64,000 bases of DNA from Azospirillum baldaniorum (GCF_003119195.2 NZ_CP022254.1:851501-915500); one strand, 5' to 3'. Positions 10,048 to 19,161 are shown, counted from the stretch's first letter. Made by a program: numbers and translations. The notes: generated by a model not told the origin, from the sequence alone.

Positions 10048-10443
10048 CTAAGGCGAAATCCAGTAACGCAGCGTCAACGCCGTTTCCACGCCATCCTCCC
10101 CCACCGTCACGGCGGCATCGCGGAAACTCGGCGCCGCCAGGAGCACGGGAGCATCGTTGCCGAAGCCGAAGCCTTCCCGTGGCACGCCGAGAAGGTTGCG
10201 GTCCAATTGACCGTTGCCGTTCTCGTCGTGATAGACGCGCAACGCGTAGATCCCCGGCGGCACGTCGGGCACGGCGACGCGCACCGAACCCTCCGCCGCC
10301 GGGGCGGTGACCCGGAAGGCGCAGCGCCCCGCCGGGTAGGCCGCCTCCTCGCAGACGGCGAGGACGATCTGCCCGTCGCCGTTGCGCACGCCCTGGACGG
10401 TCACGGTCAGCGCCGCGGCCAAGACCGCCGCCGTTCCTCTCAC
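10048..10443 (-). CDS. DUF2141 small exported protein in the hopanoid locus
   Basis: A 131-residue product with a short N-terminal hydrophobic stretch (residues 4-17), probably a signal peptide, and then a beta-rich domain matching DUF2141. Marks are GQIVLAVCEEAAYPAGRCAF, VPPGIYALRVYHDENGNGQLDRNLLGVPREGFGFGND. The family is thought to be periplasmic; its function is unknown. The Asp/Asn-rich loop DENGNGQLD looks like a calcium or carbohydrate-handling loop, but that is speculation. It starts at GTG (10443) inside a 14-bp tandem duplication 25 bp after the shc stop, and hpnG follows at once. Membership in this operon suggests a role linked to hopanoid-containing membranes. Confidence 0.75.
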   Translation of the reverse strand: MRGTAAVLAAALTVTVQGVRNGDGQIVLAVCEEAAYPAGRCAFRVTAPAAEGSVRVAVPDVPPGIYALRVYHDENGNGQLDRNLLGVPREGFGFGNDAPVLLAAPSFRDAAVTVGEDGVETALTLRYWISP

Positions 10444-10475
10444 ACCCGCCCCATCACACCCGCCCCATCACACCC
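10442..10475. repeat. 14-bp tandem duplication at the shc/DUF2141 junction
   Basis: The 14-bp unit ACACCCGCCCCATC is repeated at 10442-10455 and 10456-10469 with a 6-bp partial third copy. It spans the shc stop codon and the DUF2141 GTG. It creates two decoy ATG codons on the minus strand, each followed four codons later by TGA, so copy number sets the spacing between the two genes. Confidence 0.85.
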
Positions 10476-12399
10476 TCAGGGCCCGGTATCGGGCCAGCGC
10501 CCACAGCGGGAAGCTCGCCGCGTAGCCGTGGTACTTCAGGTAGAAGACGCGCGGGAAGCCCACGGCGGTGAAAGGTTCCTCGCTCCACAGCCCTTCGGCG
10601 TCGCGGGCGGACAGCAGATAGTCCACGCCGCGGTCGACCGCCGGGTGGTTGCCCTTGCCGGCGGCCATCAGCCCGAGCAGCGCCCAGGCGGTCTGCGAGG
10701 CGGTGGAGACCGCCCCCTCGCCGCGCGGGTTGCCGGCCCAGTAGCTGGCCCCGTCCTCCCCCCAGCCGCCGTCCGGGCGCTGGTGCGCCAGCAGCCACTG
10801 GGCGGCGCGCTGCACGGCCACCGCGGAGTGTGGCACCCCGGCTGCGTTCAGCGCCTCCAGCGCCGACCAGGTGCCGTAGACGTAGTTGGTGCCCCAGCGC
10901 CCGAACCAGGAGCCATCGCTCTCCTGCTCGCGCTCCAGGAAGGTCAGGCCGCGGCGGGTCGGCACGGTGTCGCGCCCCTCGCCCAGCCGGGCCAGCATCA
11001 TGACGCAGCGGGCCGTCACGTCGGAGGTCGGCGGGTCGAGCAAGGCGCCATGGTCGGCGAAGGGGATGTGGTTGAGAAAATCGTGCTGGTTCTCGGCGTC
11101 GAAGGCGCCCCAGCCGCCGTTGCGGCTCTGCATGCCGACGATCCAGTCCCGCGCGCGGCGGATCGGTTCGCCATAGCGCTCGGTGTCCAGCCGTTGCAGG
11201 GCCATCACCACCATGGCGGTGTCGTCGGTGTCCGGGTAATGGGCGTTGTTGTACTGGAAGGCCCAGCCGCCCGAGGCCAGCCCCGGCCGCTGCCACGCCC
11301 AGTCGCCCTCGACGTCCAGGATCTGCCGGTCGACCAGCCAGTCCGCCCCGCGCCGGGCCGCGGCGCGGGCCTGCGGGTTTCCGGTTTCCAACAAGGCGTT
11401 GCAGATGATCGCGGTGTCCCACACCGGCGACAGGCAGGGCTGGCAATAGACCCGCCCCGGCTGCCGCACCACCAACCCGCGCAGCGCGCGGCGCGCCGTC
11501 GCCGCGTCGGGATGGTCGGGCGGCATGCCCAGGCAATGGAACATCAGCACGGCGTTGACCATCGCCGGGAAGATGGCGCCCAGCCCGTCCTCCCCGTTCA
11601 GGCGCTCGGTCACGAAACGCACCGCGCGGTCGATGGCCGTCTGGCGTCCGTTGGCCGGGAGGCGCGGCTCCACCGCGTGCAGAGCGGCGTCGAGCGCGCG
11701 GAACAGCGTGGCCCAGCCGCCGCGGCTGTTGTTGCTGTGCCAATTGCGCACGCGTTCGGGCGGCTCGGTGAACAGCTCCGCGATGCCGATGCCGCGCGGG
11801 TTGCGGGCGCGCAGCCGGTGCGCCATGACGACCAGCAGCGGGACCACCACCGTCCGCGACCAGTAGGAGATGCGGGAGATGTGGAAGGGCGACCAGGGCG
11901 GCAGGTTCATCACCTCCACCGGCATCGCCGGCACCGCCCGCCAGGGAATCTGCCCGAACTGGGCCAGCAGGATGCGGGTGAAGACGTTGCAGCGCGCCGC
12001 GCCGCCGCGCGCCAGGATCGCCTCGCGGGCGCGGCGCATGTGCGGCGCGTCGGGGCTGTCCCCGGCGGCCTTCAGCGCGAAATAGGCCTTCACGCTGCAG
12101 CTGATGTCCATGGCGCCGCCGAAGAACAGCGGCCAGCCGCCGTCCTTGCCCTGCCGCCCGCGGATGAAGGCGGCCAGACCGGCTTCCAGCTCCGGATCGA
12201 TCTCGTCGAGGATGTGGTGCAGCAGCAGATATTCGGACGGGATGGTGGCGTCGGCCTCCAACTCGAACACCCAATGGCCGTCGGCCTGCTGGCGGCGGAT
12301 CAGGGCGTCCGTGGCCTCGGCCACGGCGTCGCTCACGGTCTTGGCCGACGGCTCGGCCCGTTGGACCCGCAAGGTTGTGCTTGCGTTGTGGTCTTGCAT
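10468..12399 (-). CDS. shc: Squalene-hopene cyclase
   Basis: This monotopic membrane enzyme cyclises squalene to hopene and hopanol. The 643 residues match the family. The catalytic DxDD motif is D390-T-D392-D393 (NNAHYPDTDDTAMVV). Several QW repeats are present (for example QESDGSWFGRWGTNYVYGT and QRPDGGWGEDGASYWAG). The first gene of a minus-strand unit, it is followed by DUF2141 and hpnG, and it is divergent from hpnN across a 160-bp region. GGGAGC lies upstream of the ATG at 12399. The squalene-forming genes hpnC, hpnD and hpnE are not in this window. Confidence 0.96.
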   Translation of the reverse strand: MQDHNASTTLRVQRAEPSAKTVSDAVAEATDALIRRQQADGHWVFELEADATIPSEYLLLHHILDEIDPELEAGLAAFIRGRQGKDGGWPLFFGGAMDISCSVKAYFALKAAGDSPDAPHMRRAREAILARGGAARCNVFTRILLAQFGQIPWRAVPAMPVEVMNLPPWSPFHISRISYWSRTVVVPLLVVMAHRLRARNPRGIGIAELFTEPPERVRNWHSNNSRGGWATLFRALDAALHAVEPRLPANGRQTAIDRAVRFVTERLNGEDGLGAIFPAMVNAVLMFHCLGMPPDHPDAATARRALRGLVVRQPGRVYCQPCLSPVWDTAIICNALLETGNPQARAAARRGADWLVDRQILDVEGDWAWQRPGLASGGWAFQYNNAHYPDTDDTAMVVMALQRLDTERYGEPIRRARDWIVGMQSRNGGWGAFDAENQHDFLNHIPFADHGALLDPPTSDVTARCVMMLARLGEGRDTVPTRRGLTFLEREQESDGSWFGRWGTNYVYGTWSALEALNAAGVPHSAVAVQRAAQWLLAHQRPDGGWGEDGASYWAGNPRGEGAVSTASQTAWALLGLMAAGKGNHPAVDRGVDYLLSARDAEGLWSEEPFTAVGFPRVFYLKYHGYAASFPLWALARYRALRV

Positions 12400-12477
12400 C
12401 GGCGCTCCCGCTTTGCCCCGGTGTTCCCCATGATGGAGGTATCAGGGTAACGAGGTGCCGCGCTTCGCCCATTGGTT

Positions 12478-12503
12478 GGAAGTAAGATACGGTAGCGTAC
12501 GTT
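12478..12503 (+). promoter_or_regulatory. Candidate EcfG-type general-stress promoter upstream of hpnN
   Basis: GGAAG (12478-12482), a 17-bp spacer and CGTT (12500-12503) resemble the alphaproteobacterial EcfG consensus GGAAC-N16/17-CGTT, with one mismatch. It is placed about 56 bp before the hpnN GTG. The 21-bp element shared with the dxs/hpnH region overlaps it. Stress-sigma control of hopanoid genes is known for hpnP in Rhodopseudomonas. Here it is only a motif match. Confidence 0.4.
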
Positions 12504-12558
12504 GGGTGCTGGAGGTTGTCCTGGCAGACTGCGTACGCTTCAAGGGGAGACGTACAGC

Positions 12559-15246
12559 GTGACAGAACGGCAAGGTGTCCTGGGCCGGATGGCGGACCTC
12601 GGCCGCAGCATGATCGGGGGCCTGGGCGCCCTGTCCTGCCGAAGGCCGCGGGTGACGCTGGCGGTCGGGGTCCTGTTGTCCGTCCTGGCCGGCTGGTATT
12701 CCGCCGACAATCTGACGATGAGCACCAGCACGGCGGATATGATCTCGCCGGACACAGCCTTCCGCCAGCACACGGAGGAATACCGTCAGGCCTTTCCCTT
12801 CGCCGACGATCAGATCGTCGTCGTGGTGGACAGCCCGTCCCCCGACCAGTCGGACGCCGCCGCCGTACGTCTGGCCGAGCGCATGTCGGCCCGCAGCGAC
12901 GTGCTGTCGGCGGTGGAGGTGCCGTCCGCCGATCCGTACTTCCGCCAGTACGGCCTGCTCTTTCTCGACACGGAAAAATTGCAGGATCTGGCCACCCGGC
13001 TGGCCGGAGCACAGGCGGCGCTGGGCGCGCTGAACGCCGCCCCCAACCTTCAGGGTCTGGCCGACCTGCTGGACCTGATCCTGACCCATACGGACGAAGG
13101 ATCGCCGGCCACCCCCGCCAATCTTCTCGACCGGCTGGCGGTCAGCACAGCGACGGTAGCGGACGGCCGCCCCGTGCCGCTGTCCTGGACCGGGCTGGTG
13201 CAGGCCGCGGAGGAGGAGGACCGGGCGGCCAACCGCCGTTTCGTCCTGGCCCGGCCCATTCTGGACAACAGCTCCTTCGGGCGCGGTCGCCCCGCGGTCA
13301 CCGCGGTGCACGAGGCCATCGGCGCGGTGATGGCGGAGCCGGTCGGGCAAGGGGTCGAGATGCGGGTCACCGGCGCCGTGCCGCTGCGCCAGACGGAGCT
13401 GGACACGGTGGCCAACAGCGCCGGTCTCGCCACCATCCTGTCCTTCATCCTGGTTTCGGCCGTGCTGATCGCCGGAATGCGGTCGGGGCGGCTGATCGCC
13501 TGCATCATGGTCGTCCTGCTGCTGGGCCTGACGCTGAGCGCCGGGGCGGCGGCGCTGACCGTGGGGCGGTTGAACCTGATCTCCGTCACCTGCGCGGTGA
13601 TGTTCTTCGGGCTGGGCGACGATTACGGCGGGCATCTCGGCCTGCGCTACCAGGAGGAGCTGCGCCGCGGTCTGCCGCCGCTGGCCGCCGCCATCGAAGC
13701 GGTGCGGGCGGTCGGGCCGGCGCTGGTCCTCAGCACCCTGTGCGCCATCATCGGCTTCCTGTCCTTCGTCCCGACCGCCTATCTGGGGCTGGCGGAATTC
13801 GGCATCATCTCCGCCGTCGGCATGGTGGTGGCCCTGCTCATCAGCCTGACCCTCCTGCCCGCGCTGATCGTCCTGCTGCGCCCCGGCCCCGGCGTCCCAG
13901 CGCCGGAGCGCGAGGACCGCGGCTTCGCCGGCTGGGTCACCCGCCACCACCGCGCCATCCTCGCCCTGGCCGGGGCCAGCGCCGTTTTGTCCATGGCGGC
14001 GCTGCCGCTGGTGCGGTTGGACGTCAACCCGCTGAACCTGCAGGACGAGCGGACGGAGGCCGTCGCCACCTACCGCGATCTCGCCACCACCCCGCGGACG
14101 TCCCCCTATTCCGTCAACGTCCTGACTCCGGATCTCGCGGCGGCGCAGGCGCTGGCCGACCGGCTGCGCCCCCTGCCGGAGTCGGGCGGCGTGCGCACCT
14201 TCGCCAGCTTCATCCCCAAGGACCAGGAGGCCAAGCTGCCCATCCTGGCGGACATGTCGCTGCTGCTCGGCCCCAGCCTCGCCGCACCCGCCACCTCGGC
14301 GGCGCTGGACCAGGGCGGGCTGGAGCGCGCCTTCGCCATGCTGAAGACGGTGCTGGGGGGCTATCGGACGGACAAGCGCGACGGACCGCCCGAGTTGCGC
14401 GCCGCCGTGCAGCGCTTCGACGGCGCGCTGGCCCGCATCCGGCCGGGGCAGCTCGCCACGCTCGACGCTGCGCTGACCGGGGGCGTGCCGCCGCTGCTCA
14501 ACCGGCTGCGCGAGGGCATGGCGGTGGAGCAGCCGGTGACGGCCGCCGACGTGCCGGACAGCCTGAGGGTGCGCTGGATCGCCGAGGACGGGCGCGCCCG
14601 CGTCGAGGTGCTGCCCACGCACGACATTTCCGACAGCCGCGAAATGGCGGATTTCGCCGACGCGGTGCTGGCCGTGGCGCCCAACGCCACCGGCGCCCCG
14701 GTCACGGTGACGGAGGCGGCCCGGGTCGTCGGCTCCGCCTTCCTGGAGGCGACGGCGCTGACGCTGGTGCTGATGGTCCTGCTGCTGGTCGCCGTTCAGC
14801 GCTCGGTGACCGGGATGGTGCTGATTCTGGCGCCGCTGGTCCTGGCCGCCCTGTGGACGATGGCAACCGCCGGGCTGCTGGACATCCCCTTCAACTTCGC
14901 CAACGTCATCGTCATCCCGCTGCTCTTCGCGCTCGGCGTGTCGAGCAGCATCCACATGGTCTCGCGCGGGCAGGATCTGGTGCGGGAAGGCGCGTCGGAC
15001 AGCGCCTTCGGCATCGAGCTTCTGGTGACCAGCACGCCGCGCGCCGTCCTGGTCAGCACACTGACCACCAGCACCGCCTTCGCCACGCTGGCGCTGTCCA
15101 ACCACCGCGGGCTGTCCAGCATGGGTGTGCTGCTGGCGGTGTCGATCACCTACACGGTCATCTCGTCGCTGGTGGTTCTGCCGGCGCTGATGATCCTGTG
15201 GCACCGCTGGCGGCTTCGTCGCAGACCAGCAGTCCCGGCGCGGTGA
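12559..15246 (+). CDS. hpnN: HpnN, RND-family hopanoid transporter
   Basis: HpnN moves hopanoids from the inner to the outer membrane in Rhodopseudomonas and relatives. This 895-residue protein has the RND/MMPL plan: TM1 near residues 30-45, a large periplasmic loop, a five-to-six-helix block (VANSAGLATILSFILVSAVLIAG onward) with LGDDYGGHLGLRYQEELRRG, a second large loop starting LVRLDVNPLNLQDERTEAV, and a C-terminal helix block (TALTLVLMVLLLVAVQ onward). Length fits HpnN. The GTG at 12559 follows AGGGGAG. It is divergent from shc. Its last 89 bp overlap the 3' end of the paraoxonase-like gene on the opposite strand. Confidence 0.93.
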   Translation: MTERQGVLGRMADLGRSMIGGLGALSCRRPRVTLAVGVLLSVLAGWYSADNLTMSTSTADMISPDTAFRQHTEEYRQAFPFADDQIVVVVDSPSPDQSDAAAVRLAERMSARSDVLSAVEVPSADPYFRQYGLLFLDTEKLQDLATRLAGAQAALGALNAAPNLQGLADLLDLILTHTDEGSPATPANLLDRLAVSTATVADGRPVPLSWTGLVQAAEEEDRAANRRFVLARPILDNSSFGRGRPAVTAVHEAIGAVMAEPVGQGVEMRVTGAVPLRQTELDTVANSAGLATILSFILVSAVLIAGMRSGRLIACIMVVLLLGLTLSAGAAALTVGRLNLISVTCAVMFFGLGDDYGGHLGLRYQEELRRGLPPLAAAIEAVRAVGPALVLSTLCAIIGFLSFVPTAYLGLAEFGIISAVGMVVALLISLTLLPALIVLLRPGPGVPAPEREDRGFAGWVTRHHRAILALAGASAVLSMAALPLVRLDVNPLNLQDERTEAVATYRDLATTPRTSPYSVNVLTPDLAAAQALADRLRPLPESGGVRTFASFIPKDQEAKLPILADMSLLLGPSLAAPATSAALDQGGLERAFAMLKTVLGGYRTDKRDGPPELRAAVQRFDGALARIRPGQLATLDAALTGGVPPLLNRLREGMAVEQPVTAADVPDSLRVRWIAEDGRARVEVLPTHDISDSREMADFADAVLAVAPNATGAPVTVTEAARVVGSAFLEATALTLVLMVLLLVAVQRSVTGMVLILAPLVLAALWTMATAGLLDIPFNFANVIVIPLLFALGVSSSIHMVSRGQDLVREGASDSAFGIELLVTSTPRAVLVSTLTTSTAFATLALSNHRGLSSMGVLLAVSITYTVISSLVVLPALMILWHRWRLRRRPAVPAR

Positions 15247-16174
15247 CCGAGCCGACGATCAGCCGCCCGTTCCAGGAGAGGGCGACCGTGGCGGCCGAAA
15301 AGCGCCGCCCGTCCTGGTCCAGCAGGATCTCCGTCCCGGCGGGGCTCAGCGCCGCGACGCGGGTCGGTGCCGCCGCTCCGCCCGGCCAGCCGTAGCGGTG
15401 CAGCGCCAACCGGAACGGCGACGGGTGCAGCGCCACCAGCAGGCGCCCGTCCGGACCCATCGTCAGATTGTCCGGTCCTCCGGGCACGGCGAGGCGTTGC
15501 GGTGGCGCCTGTGGGTCGGACAGGCGATAGACGAGCAGCGCGTCCTCCCGCGTGGCGGCGACTGTCAGCCGGTCCCTGGCTTCGTCGGGAAGCAGGCCGT
15601 TGGCGAAGCCGATCCCGCCGATCAGGACGCGGGCCGTTCCGTTGTCCACCACACCGACGAAACCATGACGCCCGCCGAGGACGTTGTCCTCGATCACGGC
15701 GCCCCAACCGCAGCCGCCGTGGCTACTGGTGAACAGGAAACGCTCCCCGTCGAGGAAGGCCACGTCGTTGGCCCGGCAGAGCAACGGACTGGTGATGGTG
15801 CCTTGGTGGGTCAGGGTGGCGCCGTCCAGGCGGTAACGCTCGACCGTCGCCGACCCGTCCTCGTGGCGGCTGATTGCGAGCAGGGAGCGCGCGCCGTCCG
15901 GTTCCGCGCGGAGGTCGATGCCCGCCGGGCGCAAGCCGGTGGCGAGGGGGACGGCGGCGACGGCCGGTGCGTCGAGGGATCGCAGGTTCAGCAGATAGAG
16001 CCCGCCCATGGTTCCGGCCCGGCGGTCGTAGGCGGACAGCACCGCCTGACCGCGCCCGGCGTCGAGCGCCATGTCCTCGATACCGATGACGGGAGTGCCG
16101 TTGGCGGTGACGGACACGGTGCGGCAGGCGGATTGGGCGGGGGGGGTGAGGAGAGTGAGGAGAAGCAAGGTCAT
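15158..16174 (-). CDS. Exported paraoxonase/SMP-30-like beta-propeller protein
   Basis: The product of about 339 residues has an N-terminal signal peptide (MTLLLLTLLTPPAQSA, then Cys) and a six-bladed propeller pattern of the paraoxonase/arylesterase or SMP-30 type. Marks are VIGIEDMALDAGRGQAVLSAYDRR, LCRANDVAFLDGERFLFTSSHGG and GFANGLLPDEARDRLTVAATRED, with acidic and Asn residues placed like the calcium site of these lactonases. Substrate is unknown. The ATG at 16174 follows a GGGAGGGTGGGGG stretch. It lies behind the sulfotransferase on the same strand (62-bp gap with a GC-rich palindromic element). It converges on hpnN, overlapping it by 89 bp. A link to hopanoid metabolism rests on location only. 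Confidence 0.75.
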   Translation of the reverse strand: MTLLLLTLLTPPAQSACRTVSVTANGTPVIGIEDMALDAGRGQAVLSAYDRRAGTMGGLYLLNLRSLDAPAVAAVPLATGLRPAGIDLRAEPDGARSLLAISRHEDGSATVERYRLDGATLTHQGTITSPLLCRANDVAFLDGERFLFTSSHGGCGWGAVIEDNVLGGRHGFVGVVDNGTARVLIGGIGFANGLLPDEARDRLTVAATREDALLVYRLSDPQAPPQRLAVPGGPDNLTMGPDGRLLVALHPSPFRLALHRYGWPGGAAAPTRVAALSPAGTEILLDQDGRRFSAATVALSWNGRLIVGSVTAPGLLVCDEAASGATGSSAPAEPPATR

Positions 16175-16236
16175 TGCCCCCACCCTCCCCGCTTCGCGGG
16201 TCCCCTCCCTCCCCCGCTTCGCAGGGGAGGTCCAAA
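16175..16236. repeat. GC-rich palindromic intergenic element
   Basis: The spacer between the sulfotransferase and the paraoxonase-like gene holds two related hairpins, GGGAGG..CGCGGG and CCTCCCCCGCTTCGCAGGGG AGG style. It resembles the elements at 20932-21000, 28712-28760 and 59902-60018. These are probably members of one dispersed family that often marks gene ends in this genome. Confidence 0.55.
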
Positions 16237-17364
16237 TCACGCCACACCGGCCCCCCAGCGCGCGACGAAGGGCGCCCATTCGCGGTCCACACGCTTCCGC
16301 CCCTCGTCGGACAGGCGGTGGCGGTTCTTCGCGTAATCGCTCACCGCCCCCAGATACACCGCGAAATTCGGCCGCGCCGCCGCGTAACCCGGCAACTCCA
16401 GCCTTTGGTACAGCCGCTCCACCTCCTCCAGCGGCGCGCGCTCAAAGCGTTCGAACGGCACCTCGGCGAAGCAGTTCGTCGGCAGGTCGGCCGTGTCGTC
16501 GATCAGCGCCTGCATGATGCGCGGGTAATGGTCCAGCACCACCCGTTCCACGTCGATGTGTTCATGCGGCTGGAGCGCCAGCCGCGCCAGCAGCGTCCGG
16601 TAGAAGCCCACCGTCGACACGAACACCGCCCGCGGGTCGCGGTGGATGTGGATGAAGCGCGCGTCGGGCCAGATCTCCCGCATCATGGCGACCCGCGCGC
16701 TGTAGACCGGGTTCTTCAGCAGGATGCAGCGCCCGCCCTGGGCGATCGACACCTTCTCCAGGAAATAGAGGAAGCGGCGCTTCCAGGCGTCCCGCTCCGC
16801 CGCCGTGCAGCCGTCGAAGTAGAGGCCGCGGCGCAGGTTCTCGTCGAACCGCTCCGGGAAATAGAGGCCATGGTAGAAGGAGATCGGCGACATGTTCGCC
16901 AGCGCGATCTCGTCCTCCTGCGGGCTGTCGGCCTTGACCGGCACGTTGTCGATGTAGCGCCGCTCCGGCAGGGCGCGGGCGAGCAGCGGCCGCAGGACCG
17001 AGCCCAGCCCCAGCATGTCCCAGGGCAGGCCGACCGCGAAGGGGTCGATGATGCCGAACTGCGGGTCGCGGCTCAGCACGTTGTAAAGATGCGTGGTGCC
17101 GCTGCGCCAATGGCCGAGGATGAAGACCGGCGGCGGCAAACCGGCTGACTTCCGGCGCCGCGCCGCCACCCACCCGGCCTCGGCCAGGGAGAAGGGCGCG
17201 CGCCCGAAGGCCGAGGCCAGCGCCGCCAGGGCCGTCGGCCAGCCATGCCCCCGCGGCCCGCCGTTGCGCGCCAGCACGGTCAGCAGGGTGACGGCGTCGC
17301 AGCCATACAGCGGATGGTCCGGGATCGGCATCCATCCGCTTTCCCTCTTCGCCGATCCACCCAT
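16237..17364 (-). CDS. Sulfotransferase family protein in the hopanoid locus
   Basis: This 375-residue cytoplasmic protein has the two PAPS-binding signatures of sulfotransferases: the 5'-phosphosulfate loop VFILGHWRSGTTHLYNVLSRD (about residues 82-102) and the 3'-phosphate motif ARFIHIHRDPRAVFVSTVGFYRTL (about 235-258). Family PF13469 acts on diverse sugars, lipids and small molecules; the acceptor cannot be predicted. The ATG at 17364 has AGGGAGG 7 bases upstream; a longer frame to 17535 has no such support and would overlap hpnM. It is divergent from hpnM (143 bp) and followed by the paraoxonase-like gene. Its place between hpnN and hpnM/hpnA raises the possibility of a sulfated hopanoid or related lipid, which is inference. 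Confidence 0.85.
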   Translation of the reverse strand: MGGSAKRESGWMPIPDHPLYGCDAVTLLTVLARNGGPRGHGWPTALAALASAFGRAPFSLAEAGWVAARRRKSAGLPPPVFILGHWRSGTTHLYNVLSRDPQFGIIDPFAVGLPWDMLGLGSVLRPLLARALPERRYIDNVPVKADSPQEDEIALANMSPISFYHGLYFPERFDENLRRGLYFDGCTAAERDAWKRRFLYFLEKVSIAQGGRCILLKNPVYSARVAMMREIWPDARFIHIHRDPRAVFVSTVGFYRTLLARLALQPHEHIDVERVVLDHYPRIMQALIDDTADLPTNCFAEVPFERFERAPLEEVERLYQRLELPGYAAARPNFAVYLGAVSDYAKNRHRLSDEGRKRVDREWAPFVARWGAGVA

Positions 17365-17507
17365 CCGGACACCTCCCTTCGACAGCGCCGCGCAGGAGGA
17401 TAGACCGGCCCGGACGCTGTTACATCCCATACGGACGGTTGAATCCATCTGCCCCGAACGGGCAGATTCCCATCGACTCTTGCCGGAACAGGACGGGGCG
17501 CACCGCG

Positions 17508-18158
17508 ATGACTGGGTCTTTCTCACGCCGAACATGGATGCGCGCCGCGCTCGCGCTGGCCGTTCTGGCGGCTGGCCTGCTGCCGGTCCCCGCCGTGGCT
17601 CAGCAAGCCGGCACCACGCCGGGCGCCCGCGCCACGGTGGCGCGGCTGAACGACGCCATCCTGTCCCTGATGCGGGAGGCCGCGGGACGGGAGCCGGCGC
17701 GGGTGCGGCTCCAGCGCTTCCTGCCGGTGATGCTCGACACCTTCGACCTGGAAGCGGCGCTCCGCGTCGCCGCCGCCCCCTATTTCGACCAGTCGGCGGA
17801 GCCGGAGAAGCGGCAGGCGCTGGACGCCTTCGCCCGGCGCAGCGCGGCGCAGTATGTCGACCGTTTCGACAGCTACGACGGCCAGCGGCTCGAGATCGTC
17901 GGCGAGCGGCCCGCCCCGCGCGGGATGCTGCTGGTCGACACCGATCTGGTGCGCGCGGGCAAGACGCCGGTGCGGCTGAGCTACCTGCTGCGTCCGGAGG
18001 GCGACCGCTGGCGCATCCTCGACGTGCTGGCGAAGGGCACGGTCAGCCAGCTCGCCACCCAGCGCTCGGAGTTCCAGAACACGCTGCGCGGCGGCGGGCT
18101 GGCCGCCCTGACCCGCGATCTCAACAGCAACGCCGACCGCATCCTCGGCGGGGCCTAG
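17508..18158 (+). CDS. hpnM: HpnM, periplasmic MlaC/Ttg2-like hopanoid-associated protein
   Basis: The 217-residue protein carries a signal peptide (RRTWMRAALALAVLAAGLLP, cleavage near VAQQA) and an MlaC/Ttg2D-like fold: ARVRLQRFLPVMLDTFDLEAALRVA, FARRSAAQYVDRFDSYDGQRLEI and DRWRILDVLAKGTVSQLATQRSEF. MlaC proteins carry lipids across the periplasm, and HpnM is the hopanoid-locus version, probably a partner of HpnN. The ATG at 17508 was preferred to an upstream TTG (17439) because it puts the hydrophobic core at the right distance from the N terminus. hpnA follows after 18 bp, so the two form an operon. Confidence 0.87.
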   Translation: MTGSFSRRTWMRAALALAVLAAGLLPVPAVAQQAGTTPGARATVARLNDAILSLMREAAGREPARVRLQRFLPVMLDTFDLEAALRVAAAPYFDQSAEPEKRQALDAFARRSAAQYVDRFDSYDGQRLEIVGERPAPRGMLLVDTDLVRAGKTPVRLSYLLRPEGDRWRILDVLAKGTVSQLATQRSEFQNTLRGGGLAALTRDLNSNADRILGGA

Positions 18159-18176
18159 AGGCGGAGGCGGAGGCGC

Positions 18177-19154
18177 ATGGGCATCACCCTCGTCACCGGG
18201 GGCAGCGGCTTCATCGGCGGGCATCTGGTGGCGGCGCTGGCGGCGCGGGGCGAGCGGGTGCGCATCCTCGACCGGCAGGAGCCGCCGCATGATCGGCCGA
18301 CCGGTGTGGAGTTTCACCGCGGCTCCATCCTCGATGCGGCGGCCGTCGCCCGCGCGCTGGAGGGGGTGGAGCGGGTTTATCACCTCGCCGCCGTGGCAAC
18401 CCTGTGGGACCGCGACCCGACCGTCTTCGACCGGGTGAACCGGCAAGGGACGAAGGCGGTTCTGAACGCGGCGGCGCGGACGCCGGGCTTGAGGCGCTTT
18501 CTCCATTGCTCGACGGAAGCCGTGATGATCGGCCACCCGCCGCCCCGCCGGTTGCCCCAACGGCTGGACGAGAGCGCCGATCCGGGGCCGGAGGCGCTGG
18601 CCGGTGCCTACTGCCGGTCCAAGTATCTCGCGGAAAAGGACGCGCTGGCCGCCGCGGCGCAGGGGTTGCCGGTGGTGGTGGTCAACCCCACGGCGCCCAT
18701 CGGCCCCGGCGACCGGCTGCCCACCCCGCCGAACGCCATGCTGCGCCTGTTCCGGCGCGGCGGGCCGCGGCTGATCCTCGATTGCGTGCTGAACCTCGTG
18801 GACGTGCGCGACGTGGCGCAGGGGATGATCCTGGCCGTGGAAGGAGGGCGGATCGGGGAGCGCTACATTCTGGGCGGCATGGACATCCGGCTGGGCGATC
18901 TGGTGCGGCGGATCGACCGGCTTTGCGGGCGCCCGCCGCTCCGTCGCTGTTCCGTGCCGCCCGCCCTGGCGCTGGGGGCCGCGCGGGTGGAGGAATGGCT
19001 GTCCGACCATGTGACCCGCCGCCCACCGACCGCGCCGGTCACCGGAGTCCGGCTGGCGCTGGGCGGTGGCGGGTTCGACAGCGGCAAGGCGATGCGGGAA
19101 CTGGGCTACACGGTCCGGCCGCTGGACGCGAGCCTGAGGGCGGCGTTGGCGTGA
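18177..19154 (+). CDS. hpnA: HpnA, NAD(P)-dependent epimerase/dehydratase-family hopanoid protein
   Basis: The 325-residue short-chain dehydrogenase-like protein begins with the Rossmann motif TLVTGGSGFIGGHLV. It has the catalytic pattern STEAVM..Y-CRSK (YCRSKYLAEKDAL) and VNPTAPIGPGDRLPTPP. HpnA is the family member found in hopanoid clusters, related to dihydroflavonol reductases and sugar epimerases. Its exact substrate in hopanoid tailoring is not settled. A purine-rich GCGGAGGCGGAGGCGC precedes the ATG. It is second in the hpnM-hpnA unit and ends 7 bp from the convergent cyclotransferase gene. Confidence 0.85.
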   Translation: MGITLVTGGSGFIGGHLVAALAARGERVRILDRQEPPHDRPTGVEFHRGSILDAAAVARALEGVERVYHLAAVATLWDRDPTVFDRVNRQGTKAVLNAAARTPGLRRFLHCSTEAVMIGHPPPRRLPQRLDESADPGPEALAGAYCRSKYLAEKDALAAAAQGLPVVVVNPTAPIGPGDRLPTPPNAMLRLFRRGGPRLILDCVLNLVDVRDVAQGMILAVEGGRIGERYILGGMDIRLGDLVRRIDRLCGRPPLRRCSVPPALALGAARVEEWLSDHVTRRPPTAPVTGVRLALGGGGFDSGKAMRELGYTVRPLDASLRAALA

Positions 19155-19161
19155 CTGTTCG

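Noticed and set aside
9412-12450. A 1012-codon open frame on the plus strand opposite shc and hpnG
   Set aside because: It is antisense to two clearly recognised genes, is His/Gln/Arg-rich without domain motifs, and arises from high third-position GC.
12516-15395. A 959-codon open frame overlapping hpnN in another frame
   Set aside because: Composition is Arg/Gly/Ala/Pro-rich with no motifs. hpnN in the other frame has full RND features.
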